64,000 bases of DNA from Sphingomonadales bacterium (GTDB taxonomy: Bacteria > Pseudomonadota > Alphaproteobacteria > Sphingomonadales > Sphingomonadaceae), in contig JAIYAY010000014.1 in NCBI GenBank assembly GCA_027488785.1, forward strand, positions 62,001 through 126,000, written 5' to 3'. Below, one piece after another: positions 39,868 to 48,890 of the stretch. Each line of letters opens with the position of its first letter. Position 1 is the stretch's first letter. The position numbers and the translations under genes were made by a program. The notes under the pieces are model-generated. The model saw only the letters and a program-made list of their open reading frames with translations. It was not told the DNA's origin and did no database searches.

Positions 39868-39999
39868 TATAATCCATAACATGATCTACTAGAATGACGC
39901 CTCTTCCAGGCACCATTTTTCCGTTCGAATATGTTCATCCTTGGCCTTGAAAGGCCCGGAAAGCATAACTTTTTCGCTTTAGTTGTTCGTCGCCGTTCT
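39868..39999. repeat. att-like direct repeat, site B (junction between the two modules)
   Basis: Contains both arm types. 39868-39899 (TATAATCCATAACATGATCT...) is the right-end arm shared with site C. 39900-39920 is the core with one change (CCTCTTCCAGGCACC). 39921-39999 is the left-end arm shared with site A. This is what a junction of two tandemly integrated elements with common ends should look like. Confidence 0.9.
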
Positions 40000-40342
40000 G
40001 CACCGTTTGTTACTATCACGGGCGCTTGAACATCGTAACACCTAACGATGCCTATTCCGGCAGAGCAGAAACCATCATCTAGCATCGCAAAAGGATTTTT
40101 CCACACACTATCCAGTGCCTGCGCTTATTACACTGCCATCTCCCTGCTAAAAAACAACTATTTGGATGAGACCAACGATACGTTAGTTTGCGCAGCCATC
40201 TGTGCCCAATGTTCTAACGTCTATCCGTTAAAGTCAGCGTGCCGGTAAACGTACGATTAGACTATACGAAGCAGACGAAAAAACTATATCGACACTATGC
40301 TGCGGACTTTAATGAGCCGGCAGATGAAGGGTTTTGTAAAAA
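40000..40342. other. Leader region of module 2
   Basis: No convincing gene in about 340 bases. The 40048-40248 plus-strand frame has no recognisable content. The promoter for the adhesin operon should lie here; the last 90 bases are AT-rich (ACGAAAAAACTATATCGACA at about 40272), but no clear -35/-10 pair is evident. Confidence 0.5.
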
Positions 40343-40951
40343 ATGTTGATAAAGAAGATAGCAAAATCAATGCTGTCGGCAGAAACGGGCGCTCAGCGTC
40401 AACCGACTAAGTTGGGGCGCTTGGCTTTTCTTGCAGGATTCGTTGTGACCGGCCTGGTTTTGCCTGCAGCCGGGAACGCAAATAATGTGAATGAGAGCCA
40501 TGCCTGGCAATTTGAGGCGACTGCGGAAAAATTGAACCGTGCAGCTATCGAAGACTTGCGTTTGAAGCGGCTTTCCGGATTTTATGCCGCGCCAATATAT
40601 AACACTAACATCGAACGGCAGTTCAATTGCTCTATAAGTCCAGTTGCAACTGGGAATAGTTCGGAGAAGACTGCTATAGGAAACGCGCCTTCGATTAGCG
40701 GTAATTCCTCTTCGGCGCTAGGGAATAATGATACTACCACAATGTCTCCTGAGCTTGTTTCGCCAGAGATTACTGTCACTGGCAACCAGTCGAACGAGGG
40801 GGAAGTCGTATCGACGGCCAGCGGTGACGTCAGTTCTAGTGTTCGCGGTGATACATTTCAGACCTTGAATACAGCCCAAGACAACTCTGGGAACCAGAGT
40901 GCCAATGTATCGGCGTCGAACGCTTGCCAATTTGGCCCCCTGAACCAATAA
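40343..40951 (+). CDS. Secreted Gly-Asn-rich protein, possible HfaA/curlin-like minor subunit
   Basis: A 202-residue exported protein: basic N-terminus, signal segment (LGRLAFLAGFVVTGLVLPAA, about 25-44), a short helical part (WQFEATAEKLNRAAIEDLRL), then a low-complexity half with repeated Gly-Asn words (VATGNSSEKTAIGN, SISGNSSSALGNN, ITVTGNQSNEGE, DNSGNQSANVSAS). Two cysteines (QFNCSIS and NACQFG) bracket that half and could form a disulfide. The Gly-Asn-Ser pattern and the CsgG-like gene 19 bases downstream resemble HfaA of the Caulobacter holdfast anchor or CsgA/B-type curli subunits. I cannot assign it firmly. It leads the module 2 operon. Confidence 0.7.
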   Translation: MLIKKIAKSMLSAETGAQRQPTKLGRLAFLAGFVVTGLVLPAAGNANNVNESHAWQFEATAEKLNRAAIEDLRLKRLSGFYAAPIYNTNIERQFNCSISPVATGNSSEKTAIGNAPSISGNSSSALGNNDTTTMSPELVSPEITVTGNQSNEGEVVSTASGDVSSSVRGDTFQTLNTAQDNSGNQSANVSASNACQFGPLNQ

Positions 40952-40970
40952 TATACGGATATTCAAACCA

Positions 40971-42350
40971 GTGTTAGATAAACCACAGGGTCGCCGTTTA
41001 ATGACTGCTGCAGGGTTGCGCGCGGGCGTAGTATTTTTGCTGTCCACGTCTTTGGCAGCGTGCTCGACTATGACGACACCTGGAGTTGATACGCAGCGGC
41101 TTGGTGTTGGCGAGGTGCCGGTTGCTCTTGGTTCATCTGTTCGTGATAACCGTACTCCAATGGAGGCGGTGCTTGCTTGCTTTGGTGACCAACTGACTGC
41201 TTCGGGCAAGCCAAACCGCGTTATTGCTGTTGGCGATGTTAAGGACTTCACCGGAAAATACTCGATCAACGAAGGCAATGCGATTACGCAGGGTGGTTCG
41301 TTGATGGTCTATTCTGCTTTGGGTAAAATTGGTGGCAACCTGACCATAGCTGAGCGCTTTGATCCAGTTATAGCTGAACGCGAACTGGGCTACACAGATC
41401 GCCGGCAGCTTGGCGATGGCAGTATTTATGAAGTTAACGGAAACAAGGTGCCTTGGGTGCCTTATTTTGGCGGAACGATTACCAAGTCTGATTATTACAT
41501 CGTTGGTGGTATCACCGAGCTGAATTACAATATTCGTTCAGGCGGTGTGGAAGCTTCGGTAAACAATATTGGTCCGCAGGCGCGCGTGTTCACGCAGAGC
41601 GTAGGTGTTGATTTACGAATAGTCGACACGCGGTCATTGGTTGTCGTCAAGACGGTCAGCTTAACCAAGCAGTTTTCCGGTTATGAAGTCGGCGGAAACA
41701 TCTTCAGATTCTTTGGTAGTGATTTGTTTGACCTGAATGTCGGTGCAAAGGGACAAGAGCCACTGCAGCTTGGCATTCGTGCGGCCTTGGAAGAGGCGAC
41801 TGTGCGACTGGTTGCTGCAGTAGAAAAACTAGATGCGTCGGCTTGCATGCGTCAGCGGATCGACAAAATACCTGACCTGCCTGCTGATCAATTGCGGGGG
41901 CGCAAGTTAGTCGCATCGGGCGCGGCGGCATTACCGGCAACACCTGCAGTTGCAAATACTGCTCCCTTAATTGTCCGGAGAGGCCCATCATTAAATGACG
42001 TTGCTTCCAATGGAAGTGCTCCAAATGCTAGCTCCGTCCAAATTGGGTTTGAATTTGGAAGTGCGACATTAGGCGGTGCAGCAACTGCAGTGCTTGAGCA
42101 GATCTCACAGATGTTAGCAGGTGGACCGGTTGAGGTCGTTCTCGTTGCCCGCGATACTGAAAATTGGGACCCAGCAAAGCGCGACGCTTTAATTGATCAA
42201 CGTATCGCAACACTGATGTCGGCGTTAGCTAATCGTGGCGTCGCAGCGGGGGCGGTTTCAGTCAAATGGCGTCCTGATCGCGCAGATACTTCTATCTATC
42301 GTGACGGACCTGGGTTGCAGGAAATCGCCAAAATACAAATTCGAAAATAG
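40971..42350 (+). CDS. CsgG/HfaB-family outer-membrane secretion channel lipoprotein with OmpA-like C-terminus
   Basis: CsgG-type lipoproteins form a nonameric outer-membrane pore for curli and Hfa proteins. The 459-residue product has a lipoprotein signal ending LAAC with Cys31. The CsgG core (about 75-300) shows VGDVKDFTGKYSINEGNAIT, LMVYSALGKIGGNLTIAERF, DLRIVDTRSLVVVKTVSLT and FSGYEVGGNIFRFFGSDLFD, the order and spacing of CsgG. Beyond it a Pro/Ala linker leads to a C-terminal segment (about 355-459) starting VQIGFEFGSATLGGAATAVL that looks like a degenerate OmpA-like domain, not part of E. coli CsgG. The start is a GTG at 40971; an ATG at 41001 also leaves a complete lipoprotein signal. 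It sits between the two putative substrates. Confidence 0.85.
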   Translation: MLDKPQGRRLMTAAGLRAGVVFLLSTSLAACSTMTTPGVDTQRLGVGEVPVALGSSVRDNRTPMEAVLACFGDQLTASGKPNRVIAVGDVKDFTGKYSINEGNAITQGGSLMVYSALGKIGGNLTIAERFDPVIAERELGYTDRRQLGDGSIYEVNGNKVPWVPYFGGTITKSDYYIVGGITELNYNIRSGGVEASVNNIGPQARVFTQSVGVDLRIVDTRSLVVVKTVSLTKQFSGYEVGGNIFRFFGSDLFDLNVGAKGQEPLQLGIRAALEEATVRLVAAVEKLDASACMRQRIDKIPDLPADQLRGRKLVASGAAALPATPAVANTAPLIVRRGPSLNDVASNGSAPNASSVQIGFEFGSATLGGAATAVLEQISQMLAGGPVEVVLVARDTENWDPAKRDALIDQRIATLMSALANRGVAAGAVSVKWRPDRADTSIYRDGPGLQEIAKIQIRK

Positions 42351-42368
42351 TCAGTTTAAGGACCAACT

Positions 42369-45300
42369 GTGGCTTTTAATAAGTTTAAATCTTGCAAACT
42401 ATCGCTGCTTTCTGGTGCCAGCATCGCAATTTTGGCGACAAACAGCGCGCAGGCGAACGATGTATTTGTAAATGATCTCACAACCGGCAACGGTACGCTC
42501 GATTATGAGGTGTCGGTGCGTGCTTTTGAGACAGTATATAGCAATCTTAGGAACGCAGGGCGTGTGAGCGCCAGGGTCATAGCAACCGGCGGCATCACGC
42601 GGACTGACAGCTATACTGGCTCGACCTCTGCGTCGTCGAACACCAGCACAACAAATACGCTGTCGGCCTTAGCCATAGGTAACACCTCTACAATTACAGT
42701 GCCGCTCTCTTTGCTTGATACAAATGAAGGTGATGATGGCATCGCGACAGTGGGTTTGACCATTGATACAGGCTATGTGACGTCGATGGTAGATTCCAGT
42801 GTCTTGGAGGTCAGCTTAACGAACACAAATCTCGATAGCAGCACAAACAGTAACAACGAAATCACTGCAAAGACGCTAATCAACAAGGCTGTAACAACAG
42901 TGTCGGGTCAGATACCCAACGCATATAGCTCAGACGCTTCTGCCTCTGCACTCACTGATCAATGGGCAGATTTAATCTTCGACGGTGAGGATGGCACCGA
43001 CACTTTTGCAGATGGCCGCGGCAGCATCGTGCTTTCTTCACTTCAGTTTGCGGAGCGTAGTGAAGAAGATATATCTTTTGCGGCGGTCTATGAGAATGAA
43101 ATTCTTCTGCAACTTCGTTCCGACGAGGATGCCACAATGACCGGCAGTGGGACATTGGCCGACAACGTAGTTGGTGCGTATTTCACCGGCAATAGTTCGG
43201 TCAGTTCGCTGAGCATTGAAAATGGCGCCAATCCAACTTTCACCGGCTCGGCATCGGTGACAACTGCGCAGCGTTATGAAACGAATGATCCAGACTTGTC
43301 TGATGGCCGAGAAGCGGCCTCCAACAACTCGATCAACATCATTGGATCCGTTGGTGCATTGTCTCCCTCGCAAGGTGATATCTACACGCTCACCGGTAGC
43401 CTGACGGTTGATAGCAATAGGATTGAGGCCTCCGCCACTGGAAATGCCTCGCTTGGTAACATTGTCACCCTTGAAAATGGCGTGAATTTTGATGGGACTG
43501 AAAATGAAGGGAGCCTCTCTCTTTATACTGGCGAGGCTTATCAAGATCAGAGCGTTAATGGTTCGCTTGTGGTTTTGACTGACCAACTTGTGGAGAATTT
43601 CGGCGAAGAAGATGTTGGTGAAGATTATACATTATCCTCGCAGGTTAGTGATGCGCTCATAACGGGGCGTACTCAGGACCTTAACGGCGGGTCTTTGTCT
43701 GTCTCGGACAACACGATCTCGTCCGTTGCCCGCAATAACAACTACTCTGGGCAAATTGCGACGGACGGCAATGTAACTGAATTCGATGGTGCTGTTGCGT
43801 TTGCGGCGCAGCAGTCGTCTTATTCTTCTTCGGTAGATTCAAGCATCAGCGACACCGGCATTAGAGCCCGTACTGGCAGCGGTGAAGATGAGTGGTCTGA
43901 ATTTAACGACGGAGATTTTGGTATTCAAAACAGTTCGTTGTTAGTGTTGGGTAACGTTGTATCGTCGGCAGCTTATGGCAACCAGCTTTCCCAAGATATC
44001 GTGCTTGAGGCGACTAGCTTGAATGCGAATAGCTTTAGCAACGTGGACTCGTACACGGATATTGAAGGCTCTTCGAATAGCGTTGGCTCAGTGGTATTGG
44101 GGAGCCAGCAATTTCTATATTCCTCGCAAGTTAACGCAGACATCGCCGGGTCGCTTATCCGTGGGAGTTCACTTGACGAACAGGGTACTGATGGAAGCAC
44201 AATCACGGTTGGCAGTAATGAACAGGAGGTGTTCGCGCTTGGTAACTGGGGTACAAATGGCATCGATGCCAAGGCTACAACATTGGGATCAGGGATTGGT
44301 ATAGTCAGCCAGCAGCGCGCGGATGCCAGTTCCGATGTTTCCGCCAGCTTTGAGGGTGCGGCAAGCATTTATATCGCGGAAGACGTAGGCGACGGTGACG
44401 AGAACATTGGTTCGACGGTATCTTTGCTAGAAAATACCCAACGCGCGGTTGCGTCCGCAAACACAGTCAAAAATGACCTCACTCTTGAGGCTACCACTGT
44501 TAATCTGGAATTTAGCGATGCCATCGCCTCCGATCTAAGCCTTGATGATGATGATCGGCATCAAGTTGTTTCTGGCTATTCTGTGCTGAATACACAGCAG
44601 GCAATGTCGGACGTCATTGCAACGGTGGCGCCAAGTTGGTGGGATGTGTCTTCACTGTTTAAAATTGAGGTCGACCTTGATGTTGAAGACGGCAGTGCCG
44701 TGATCAATGACAGCAATCTATCTTTGGCTGCGGCTTACGGAAACCAGGCTACAAACTCCGCGAGCCTGGATGTCAACGCGCTGATTATGGACGACTTCGT
44801 GTCTGAGGGCGAAGATAGTTCGGCTAGCGGGATCATAAGCGTCTCGAACGCCCAATATAACTTAACATTTGATGAAGACGATATATTGATTTCAGCGCAG
44901 ATTCATTCGGCTGATGCTGCGTCTGTTCTGACTTACCTAGACGACGACGTACAAGACGGCTCATCTGTGTCGACTTCACTCAACACCCTGCAAGCCCAGG
45001 CAATTGCTAACCTTTCTGGCAATAGCCTTGAGGTTCAAGCTACCCAGATTGAAGCTTTTGGAAATATTCAAGGCATGGGAGTGACCAGTGGTCAACTGCC
45101 GCATGCGCTGGGCGTTCATAACGTCCAGAGCGTACAAAATGCCACAACTATTAGTGCAACGTTGCTGGATAGCTTTGGGGAGGCTAGCGGCGCCGTTGAA
45201 GTGCGTACCTTTGTTGAGAGTGACATTGAGGACTCGTCCGTTGTCTCGCTTGGCAACATATTGAACGCTTCTGCGGGGGCAAATAGATCATCCAATACGC

Positions 45301-47276
45301 TTGCAGTGACTTCTACTGGCTTGCAGGCTTCGACTGGGGTCAAGAATAACCAGATTACAAGCGCCGATACGATCGCTACCATCGGAATTGCGGGTGCTGC
45401 GCCAACACCAGAAATTGATGGGTCGACCGTGAATAATGTCGGTTCGGCGGACGGCAGCATGTCACTTTGGAGTAGTGATTGGACTGTGAATCGCCCCGTC
45501 ACCCTCACTTTTTCCACGGCATTGACTGCTGAGGAGGCGGCATTCCTCAATAGTCAAGACGGCTTTGATGGTGCTGTCGCTGGAGAGACCACCGTGAACA
45601 TTGACGCGGGTACATGGAGCACGTCCTTCTTCGTTAACCCGACCATTAACGAAGGTTTAGATGGCATTTTTGGCACGGATGATGACGTATTTAGTGTCGA
45701 TGGTTTCGATCTGCCTGGTATCCCTGCCACTGACGGTGAGCCGATTTCGGGCGGCGTCATCATCCGCGTTTTAGATGATATTGAGCGGTCCACCGTCCGC
45801 GTGGACAATAATGTTGTCAAGGGCTCGGCCATCGGTAACGAAGCGCTCAACACGCTCACACTGACATCAACTTCGATAGAGCGCGCGAGCGAGAACGATT
45901 TTTCGATCGCAGGCTTTGAAGGCAGCATGGCAGATATCGCAGTTTTAAACTTCCAAGCTGCTTCGGGCACGTCGTCTTCTGAGGCTAACGTCCTGTCAAC
46001 ATACCATATTGATCAGGGCGAAGACGAAAACATTTATGAATCATTGATTTCTGTTTCAGGTAACGCACAGTCGGCGACGGCCATTGCTAACCTAGCGGAA
46101 AGCGAACTTAGCGTGGTTGCGACTGACTTTTCGTCAAATCCGGCCACCATTGCCTTGAGCTCAGCCCAGGCTGTGGGCATTTTTGAAGGAGAAGCTAGTT
46201 CTGAAGTCACTGCCATATCGGTTATGGAGCTATTCGCTCCAATCCAGTCAAGCGGTTCAACCATCACCTTAAACAGCAACACGAATCGTGCAGTTGGCAT
46301 CCTCAATGACGCGACAAGCTTGCTGTCAGTGACTGGAACAAATATTGGTTCCGTTTCGGGTAACTTTGCGCTGGCTGATGGACCAATGGTTAGTGCCGAT
46401 GCGGTGTTGTCTAATACCCAAATTGCGAGCGGATTGCTGAACACAAGTGCCGAGACAATTATCTACAACCAAGACCGTCTAGATATAGCTTCTTTAGATG
46501 TCCTTAATGGATCGGTTGAGGTGAAAGATAATCTTACCTTTACCGAAGCGTCAGCAAACCGTTCAGTTAACACGGCGATAATTAACGGCACTGCTAATCA
46601 GGGTGCGTCTGTTGGACTTGCCAATACTCAGCTTTCGGGTGCTGAGGTATCGGCGTTTGCCGAGACCGTGGCGACTTTGAACTTAACAGGAACCGATGAG
46701 GAGGGTTTCGAGGACGATTATGCTCCGCTCAACACGAGCAGTGTGTTGATGGCAGGTAATATTACTGAGGCCCTGGCGCGCGGCAACTCCGCCATCAATG
46801 CACTGACCTCCAGCGCAGGTGCAGCTTATGATAGCTTCGCCGAGCAGCAACTGGCTGGTGCTTATGGCGAAAATGTTCGGGCGCAAGCAATAATTGTAAA
46901 CGAACAGGCGAACATTAATAGCGTGTCAGCGCAGGCTCAAGCGACCTTCAATGTGGTCTTGAACTCTGCTGAGGGAGTGCCATCGGTCGCTTCAAGCACA
47001 GTAGCTGTTGGCGGCAACAGGATTGCCGCAGTTGCCTATGGTAACCAAGCAACAAACCAGTTGACACTGACCCCATTGAACTCGGGTCTTGCAACTGGTG
47101 CGGTTTTTAGCACGCAGAGCAATACTGGGGCGATTACAGCAACAGCGACAAGCGTGACGTTCGGGATCACAGCGTCAGCCAGTACCACCAATGCAAGCGC
47201 ATTTCGGACCACTGGCAATGCGATCTCTGCCACGGCCGTTGGTAACAGCGCTACCACCACCATCATTGGTCGTTAA
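42369..47276 (+). CDS. Giant secreted repeat protein, probable amyloid-like or beta-rich adhesin (HfaD-like)
   Basis: A 1635-residue exported protein. The GTG start at 42369 follows AAGGA, and a signal peptide (SCKLSLLSGASIAILATNSA) ends near residue 28. The rest is Ser/Thr/Asn/Gly/Asp-rich with few basic residues and no cysteine that I see. About 17 imperfect motifs recur, with a rough consensus [N]xxxAxAxGNxAxNxLxLxxT, for example AAAYGNQATNSASLDV (near 44735) and AAVAYGNQATNQLTLTP (near 47030). Each is followed by a second motif with Asn-x-Gln (SVSNAQYNL, VLSNTQIASG, GLANTQLSG). Asn/Gln at fixed spacing recalls curlin repeats. I infer export through the CsgG-like pore; HfaD of Caulobacter is the nearest concept but is much shorter. 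No C-terminal sorting domain or autotransporter barrel is visible. Confidence 0.8.
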   Translation: MAFNKFKSCKLSLLSGASIAILATNSAQANDVFVNDLTTGNGTLDYEVSVRAFETVYSNLRNAGRVSARVIATGGITRTDSYTGSTSASSNTSTTNTLSALAIGNTSTITVPLSLLDTNEGDDGIATVGLTIDTGYVTSMVDSSVLEVSLTNTNLDSSTNSNNEITAKTLINKAVTTVSGQIPNAYSSDASASALTDQWADLIFDGEDGTDTFADGRGSIVLSSLQFAERSEEDISFAAVYENEILLQLRSDEDATMTGSGTLADNVVGAYFTGNSSVSSLSIENGANPTFTGSASVTTAQRYETNDPDLSDGREAASNNSINIIGSVGALSPSQGDIYTLTGSLTVDSNRIEASATGNASLGNIVTLENGVNFDGTENEGSLSLYTGEAYQDQSVNGSLVVLTDQLVENFGEEDVGEDYTLSSQVSDALITGRTQDLNGGSLSVSDNTISSVARNNNYSGQIATDGNVTEFDGAVAFAAQQSSYSSSVDSSISDTGIRARTGSGEDEWSEFNDGDFGIQNSSLLVLGNVVSSAAYGNQLSQDIVLEATSLNANSFSNVDSYTDIEGSSNSVGSVVLGSQQFLYSSQVNADIAGSLIRGSSLDEQGTDGSTITVGSNEQEVFALGNWGTNGIDAKATTLGSGIGIVSQQRADASSDVSASFEGAASIYIAEDVGDGDENIGSTVSLLENTQRAVASANTVKNDLTLEATTVNLEFSDAIASDLSLDDDDRHQVVSGYSVLNTQQAMSDVIATVAPSWWDVSSLFKIEVDLDVEDGSAVINDSNLSLAAAYGNQATNSASLDVNALIMDDFVSEGEDSSASGIISVSNAQYNLTFDEDDILISAQIHSADAASVLTYLDDDVQDGSSVSTSLNTLQAQAIANLSGNSLEVQATQIEAFGNIQGMGVTSGQLPHALGVHNVQSVQNATTISATLLDSFGEASGAVEVRTFVESDIEDSSVVSLGNILNASAGANRSSNTLAVTSTGLQASTGVKNNQITSADTIATIGIAGAAPTPEIDGSTVNNVGSADGSMSLWSSDWTVNRPVTLTFSTALTAEEAAFLNSQDGFDGAVAGETTVNIDAGTWSTSFFVNPTINEGLDGIFGTDDDVFSVDGFDLPGIPATDGEPISGGVIIRVLDDIERSTVRVDNNVVKGSAIGNEALNTLTLTSTSIERASENDFSIAGFEGSMADIAVLNFQAASGTSSSEANVLSTYHIDQGEDENIYESLISVSGNAQSATAIANLAESELSVVATDFSSNPATIALSSAQAVGIFEGEASSEVTAISVMELFAPIQSSGSTITLNSNTNRAVGILNDATSLLSVTGTNIGSVSGNFALADGPMVSADAVLSNTQIASGLLNTSAETIIYNQDRLDIASLDVLNGSVEVKDNLTFTEASANRSVNTAIINGTANQGASVGLANTQLSGAEVSAFAETVATLNLTGTDEEGFEDDYAPLNTSSVLMAGNITEALARGNSAINALTSSAGAAYDSFAEQQLAGAYGENVRAQAIIVNEQANINSVSAQAQATFNVVLNSAEGVPSVASSTVAVGGNRIAAVAYGNQATNQLTLTPLNSGLATGAVFSTQSNTGAITATATSVTFGITASASTTNASAFRTTGNAISATAVGNSATTTIIGR

Positions 47277-47283
47277 GTTAGTT

Positions 47284-47317
47284 ATCCCGGCAGCAATTCC
47301 GTCCTCGCTGCCGGGAT
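47284..47317 (+). terminator. Strong hairpin after the giant repeat protein gene
   Basis: ATCCCGGCAGC, 12-base loop, GCTGCCGGGAT: an 11-base perfect stem starting 8 bases after the stop codon. It lacks a T run, so it probably reduces rather than ends transcription into the oxygenase gene, or stabilises the 3' end of the long message. Confidence 0.65.
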
Positions 47318-47416
47318 CTCTAGTGCAGGGGATTGTCGGGACGTTTGGTTAATTCATAGTTTCGTCATTCAGCCATAAACTTCCAGCTTTGTCTTGGACG
47401 TAACGCAGGTGCAATT

Positions 47417-48052
47417 TTGACCCAAATCAAACAGTTTCTCTCGCATAATCTATTTGCATCCCCTCTCTCTGGGTTCGAATTACCAGACGCTGAGTCTTTA
47501 AACGAGGCTCTCATTCTAGATTGCCAAAAGCGGCGTGCGAGTGAAGCAGGCATATCAGTAAGCAATCAGACAGGATGGCATTCTGATCGTGATTTATTCA
47601 CGCGGCCGGAAGATTCATTTAAGCGTCTTTCCCATGCGATATCCGTTATTCTAACGCACGTTGTGAAATCTACCTTACCAAGTTTCGACGTTACTACCCA
47701 TGATGTCGAGGGGCAGGGCTGGATTAACATAAATGGCAAGGGGGCATTCAATACGCCGCATGACCACAGGGGCTATCATTGGTCCGGCTGCTATTATGTT
47801 TCAATCCCCGATAACGCATCTGAACGCAGCGGTATGATAGAGTTTCTAGATCCGCGGGGTAATACAGGCCTTCATGCGCCAGATGTATCGATGCTATTTG
47901 CACCCAAGTTTCAGGTTCGACCGCGCGCCGGCACACTTTTGATTTTTCCGGCCTATCTCACTCATTGGGTTTACCCAAATGAAGACGATGAAGATCGAAT
48001 TTCGATTGCGTTTAATTCTCGCATCGTGACGCGCGGGTCGGGTGCTGCTTAA
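47417..48052 (+). CDS. TIGR02466-type putative 2OG-Fe(II) oxygenase
   Basis: A 211-residue cytoplasmic protein with the double-stranded beta-helix iron site of 2-oxoglutarate dioxygenases. WININGKGAFNTPHDHRGYHW supplies the His-x-Asp/His pair at about residues 114-116, and a distal His follows in LIFPAYLTHWVYPN at about 176; IAFNSRI after it should hold the 2OG-binding Arg. TIGR02466 proteins resemble prolyl and asparaginyl hydroxylases, but none has a proven substrate that I know. The start is a TTG at 47417; no other start gives the conserved N-terminus. In an adhesin operon, hydroxylation of Asn, Asp or Pro in a secreted partner is a possible role (inference). Confidence 0.75.
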   Translation: MTQIKQFLSHNLFASPLSGFELPDAESLNEALILDCQKRRASEAGISVSNQTGWHSDRDLFTRPEDSFKRLSHAISVILTHVVKSTLPSFDVTTHDVEGQGWININGKGAFNTPHDHRGYHWSGCYYVSIPDNASERSGMIEFLDPRGNTGLHAPDVSMLFAPKFQVRPRAGTLLIFPAYLTHWVYPNEDDEDRISIAFNSRIVTRGSGAA

Positions 48053-48078
48053 CTATTCTTCTTTACGAGGTCATTTAA

Positions 48079-48693
48079 ATGTTTTTTCGTTCAATCGCAC
48101 AAAGCGCTGCAATAGCTATTTTCGCTGTCTCCACCATTACGGTTAGTGATGCAGCCTATGCTGCTGATGTAGGCGGCAACTTTGCTGTGCGCGGCAGCGG
48201 GGCTGAGGCTTGTAGCAAGTTATCAAAGGCCTTTGAATCTAAGGATGCTGCCTCCGTAGAACGTTACGCGGCGTGGATATTTGGATATGCCTCTGCCACA
48301 AACAAATTGTCCCCGCAGACCTTTGACGTATCACCAACAGCTGATGGCCGAGATATCCTGGCGTTGGTTCTCAGCGTCTGCACCTCAAAACCTGCGATTT
48401 CGGTCGAGGTGGCTACCGCAGCAGTATTCTCTACGTTGAACGCTATACGCCTTACGCAAGCTGGAACAGTTATTCGCTTTACAGACCAAGGTAAGACTTT
48501 TGATGCACGCGAAGAAACGGTTCGTTTTGTTGAGCGTAAGTTGAAGACTGCCGGCTTATACAAAGAGGAGGAGACTGGGAAAGCGAGCGCAGCCCTGATG
48601 ACAGCGATTAAAAAATTTCAAGTTAGCCAAAAACTCAATAGCACCGGCTTTCCTGACATTCGTACATTACTACGGCTTGCCGCACAAAAATGA
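48079..48693 (+). CDS. Secreted protein with peptidoglycan-binding-like C-terminus
   Basis: A 204-residue exported protein: signal peptide (QSAAIAIFAVSTITVSDAAYA), an uncharacterised middle region with two cysteines (EACSKLSKAFESKDA, LSVCTSKPAISVEV), and a C-terminal segment (about 165-204) reading EETGKASAALMTAIKKFQVS then QKLNSTGFPDIRTLLRLA, which looks like a PG_binding_1 repeat. It is the last gene of module 2, 26 bases after the oxygenase gene. A role in anchoring the secretion channel or adhesin to the cell wall is possible but unproven. Confidence 0.7.
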   Translation: MFFRSIAQSAAIAIFAVSTITVSDAAYAADVGGNFAVRGSGAEACSKLSKAFESKDAASVERYAAWIFGYASATNKLSPQTFDVSPTADGRDILALVLSVCTSKPAISVEVATAAVFSTLNAIRLTQAGTVIRFTDQGKTFDAREETVRFVERKLKTAGLYKEEETGKASAALMTAIKKFQVSQKLNSTGFPDIRTLLRLAAQK

Positions 48694-48890
48694 CTGGCTG
48701 TCGTTAGCGCCCGCTTGATGACGAGGAAGTTTCCCGACATACACATTTGTTGGGCGCTTGGTTTTGTTCAAGCGTTTCGATGCTGTAGATGTTATCCATC
48801 CTACTTTTCATAAAGCTATAAAATGACAGAGTGAGTCAATATCTCTGAAGGGAAATAAGCAGGCAAGCACGGCAACAAGAGCCTGCCATA

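Larger units (their letters stand above)
35611..39920. mobile_element. Integrative module 1 (TonB receptor + TetR), att sites A to B
   Basis: A stretch of about 4.3 kb between two copies of the tRNA-Leu 3' end. Contents are a 570-base AT-rich leader, a TonB-dependent receptor and a TetR regulator. No integrase, excisionase or transposase is visible. The left-end (about 79 bases after the core) and right-end (about 32 bases before the core) sequences are shared with module 2, so both probably use the same recombinase, supplied elsewhere. This resembles a cis-mobilisable element in a tandem array, but movement is not shown. Confidence 0.7.

Noticed and set aside
40048-40248. A 66-residue plus-strand frame in the module 2 leader
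   Set aside because: No signal peptide, domain or convincing ribosome site.
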